Source: Myoxocephalus aenaeus (taxonomy: Eukaryota; Chordata; Actinopteri; Perciformes; Cottidae). Taken from it: a DNA stretch of 64,000 nucleotides. The notes beneath the pieces were generated by a model. It saw nothing but the letters and a program-made list of their open reading frames with translations, made no database searches and had not been told where the DNA came from. The position numbers and the translations under genes are program-made. How positions within the stretch are numbered: position 1 is the first letter of the stretch; each line of letters begins with the position of its first letter. The stretch is from contig JBAMJR010000240.1 of NCBI GenBank assembly GCA_038501785.1, positions 484,001-548,000 of the forward strand, read 5' to 3'. This document shows positions 61,602 through 64,000 of this stretch, in pieces.

Positions 61602-63187
61602 CCGTTGTGTTACCTTTGACCTTCAGGAAATTTTGACTGGAGTCTGCAGGGCTGTTCTGGGTGGGGGTCGGGTCAGTGTGAGACAATAGGTCTCTGACAG
61701 TCTGGGGGCTTCAGAAGCGACTTTAAAGGGGAATGCAACTCAATATGAGATTATTGCACTGCCGTTATTTACCTATGACTCCCGACCAAACGGTGTAATA
61801 CACTAAGAGACATTACTCTGAGTGGCAAAGTCCCACAATAAGATCACTTTGCTTTGTCTCCATTTTATTATATGTGTAAAGTGAAGATAGGCCAGAAAAG
61901 TTAATTTAAGTGATTTAGCACCATTTGTCAGCTGTAAAAGAAGTCAAAGGCTAACAGAACCCTAACATATCCACAAATGCAGAATTATTTAAATGATTTA
62001 GTGTAGAACTAATATTTAAAAAAATTCAAATATGTCACAGAGGTCTCAAATTGAAACTAGAAAGGTGCATTCAGTCTGCCATGCGTGTCTGCAACGACCA
62101 CTACTGTATCGTGTGACTTAAATGAAAACGACGCAAAACCCTGTCTAGACCGTAAGTGTATCAGACGCGTTTTTTATTCACACGTCTCACATAACAGATA
62201 CACTCATTTTGATCAATGCAGATATCTACAATTGCTCAGATTCCACTGTTTATTGTCTTGCCCTCTTGATGGATACATTTTCCAAATGTTTTGGGTATTC
62301 GTACCATGTTTTCCATATTCCATAGCATTTGTTTTGCCCTGTTTTTGTTCATATTACAAATTGTTGCCATTGTAATACTAATCTTAAACTTTAGATTTTT
62401 TTCTGAATGACTGGCAGTACATGACTTAAAGGGTATTTGTTATTATGATTACTTCATGTAACATTTGTGGCTTTATTTGTCATGTCACAATGTTGTAGTG
62501 GCAGTGGTTGTAGATCTCTTGAAAGGAAAACTTTTTCAGCAATGATTGTGGCTTTTTTTGTTTGTTTGCCCTCTTAATGACATGATGTCCTTCCCCTGCC
62601 CTCTCAGTGTGTGTGTGCGTGTGCGTGCGTGCGTGTTTCAGCTGTTGCCTCCACCCAACTTAGCTCACTTCCTATTTTTCTCACCACTCACTTTTCCCGT
62701 GAACTCATATCGGTGGCAAAATAAACCAAACACAAACCTCTCACCTTTCAAGTCAAATAAACTTTGCACCTCTGTCTCACCTCGGAAGAAAAACAAACTC
62801 CACACAGGCGTACTCACATCCTGGTTTGGGTGAGAGCTTGTGTTGGTAAGTCCTGTCTTTTGTGTAGATGTAGGCAGAGATGCCGAGAGGAGGTTCTATG
62901 ACGTGCACCTCTCATTCCTCACTGGGATCAGAGGATTTCGTGTGAGGACAGGTCAGAGGCTGTGATGGAAAGTTACGTCCAGATTGTCACTCCGCTGGCC
63001 AGTTGGACGGATGTGAGGGATTATGTCAAATCTGCACTGTATTGTTCCATTTTAGTCAAATTACTCCACTCTCATCTGTGATAATAGGTACACACAAACA
63101 CACACCGCTCTACTTACTTGCATAATGGATTGGAATCTGTCTTTGTGGAAATAGAGACAGGTGTTACTTTGTTTAGAATGATTGGAG

Positions 63188-63189
<2 letters not shown>

Positions 63190-63241
<52 letters not shown>
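63190..63241 (+). repeat. (GT)26 microsatellite
   Basis: The last GT array before exon F, 735 nt upstream. Confidence 0.95.
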
Positions 63242-63243
<2 letters not shown>

Positions 63244-63976
63244 ATATCAGGGTTTAAACATGTTACAAGGAGCTGGCATCCCCAACACACAAGTGACCGT
63301 GTAAACCTTTTTTTTTTTGGTCAGTATATAACTCACATATCTCTTCTGTCCACTGAAATTCTCAGAAATGTTTGTTGTCCTAAAATTAATCTTTGGTGGT
63401 GCTAATCATTTTGTTTGTGAAGTTGCACATATTGTGAAAAAAAAACACGAGCGCTCTAATTCACATGTGCACAGTCTCTCCCATAGACACATGCATGTTA
63501 CAGTACACTTGTGTTTAGTGTACAATGGAGCCAGTTAATTACTCATTCATTTCTGATTTATTTTTCCTTTGTTTGTTGTTTTTCTACTCATATCTTGCTA
63601 TAAACTTCAGAGTGCACACTGCAGGTATTAATTCCACAAATTCAAGGTGATTTTGGCGCTACTTTGAAGTGCCCCATAATAGTGTGTATGTCTGCGCGTA
63701 CGCACGTGTGTGTTTACTGGAGGCGATGGTATCTGTGCCGCTGGGTTTTCTGATGTTCTGCATTCCTCTCAATGCCTCGAATACAGACTGAGGTGAATAC
63801 ACACGGAAACTCAAACGTAAACAAAAAGGAAGAGCATCTTACTCATGCAAATTGTTTTTCCCTTCTTCCTGTCGGAGGATTTATTTGTGAACAAAAGAAA
63901 ATAAATAGCCTGCTGCTTTATCTGGAGCTGCTATCATAGGAATGCATTCTAACCCGTCTCTCCCTCTTCCTCCCAG

Positions 63977-64000
63977 TTTGTTTCTCGACCAGTACAGAGC
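63977..64000 (+). CDS. camkmt: camkmt coding exon F (5' part, cut by window end)
   Basis: The exon begins with T, which completes the cysteine codon from exon E, and continues LFLDQYR plus two bases of the next codon. Together they give CADCLFLDQYR, matching vertebrate CAMKMT. The acceptor is a strong pyrimidine tract ending in TCCCAG. The exon is truncated by the end of the window, so the C-terminal part of the enzyme lies to the right. Confidence 0.88.

Larger units (their letters stand above)
56532..63976 (+). other. camkmt: camkmt intron E-F, U2-type, 7445 bp
   Basis: The donor is gtaggt and the acceptor tcccag. It carries (CA)n 20 nt inside the donor, a LINE remnant, a hAT-like element with a tRNA-like segment, further (CA)n and (GT)n tracts, and AT-rich unique sequence at 60070-60980 and 61610-63180 where I see nothing else. 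Confidence 0.85.

Overview
The window is intronic and exonic DNA from a ray-finned fish, most likely a spiny-rayed (percomorph) teleost. It holds over forty long (CA)n/(GT)n microsatellites, several repeat families I recognise from percomorph genomes, and the 3' two-thirds of one vertebrate gene read on the + strand. That gene is camkmt (calmodulin-lysine N-methyltransferase, class I SAM-dependent). Six coding exons were assembled by eye: 45908-45968, 47156-47207, 50466-50529, 54347-54413, 56457-56531 and 63977 to the window end. Reading phase is conserved across all five complete introns, and the joined frame (343 nt) runs without a stop from the WPSEEV block through the glycine-rich SAM motif (ELGGGMTCLAGL) and the acidic post-I block to FDIVMCADC-LFLDQYRA.

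Region by region: 1-45907 holds no coding exon I can recognise. It is best read as one very large upstream camkmt intron of at least 45.9 kb. It carries the densest microsatellites, a 1015-bp hAT-type transposon with a perfect 8-bp target-site duplication (29958-30972), several decayed interspersed repeats, a 178-bp purine tract, a 135-bp tandem duplication with an expanded (AT)n, a long-armed inverted repeat (42331-42452), and several non-repetitive blocks that could be conserved regulatory DNA. 45908-64000 holds the six exons and five introns of 1.2 to 7.4 kb. The last intron contains a decayed LINE fragment and a 394-bp hAT-like element whose 3' part is tRNA-like.

The most unusual signal is the intron 50530-54346. 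Its donor is GTATCCTTT, a TCCTTGAC branch site lies 15 nt before the AG, and there is no polypyrimidine tract, so it has all the marks of a U12-type (minor spliceosome) intron among ordinary U2-type introns. The second notable pattern is (CA)n just inside a donor paired with (GT)n near the acceptor of the same intron (47208-50465, and more loosely 56532-63976), which could fold the intron ends together in the pre-mRNA.

No promoter, CpG island, start codon, stop codon, poly-A site, functional RNA gene, CRISPR array or second protein-coding gene was found. Most open frames in the window are translations of microsatellites. Repeat-family assignments rest on remembered family sequences and were not checked against a database.
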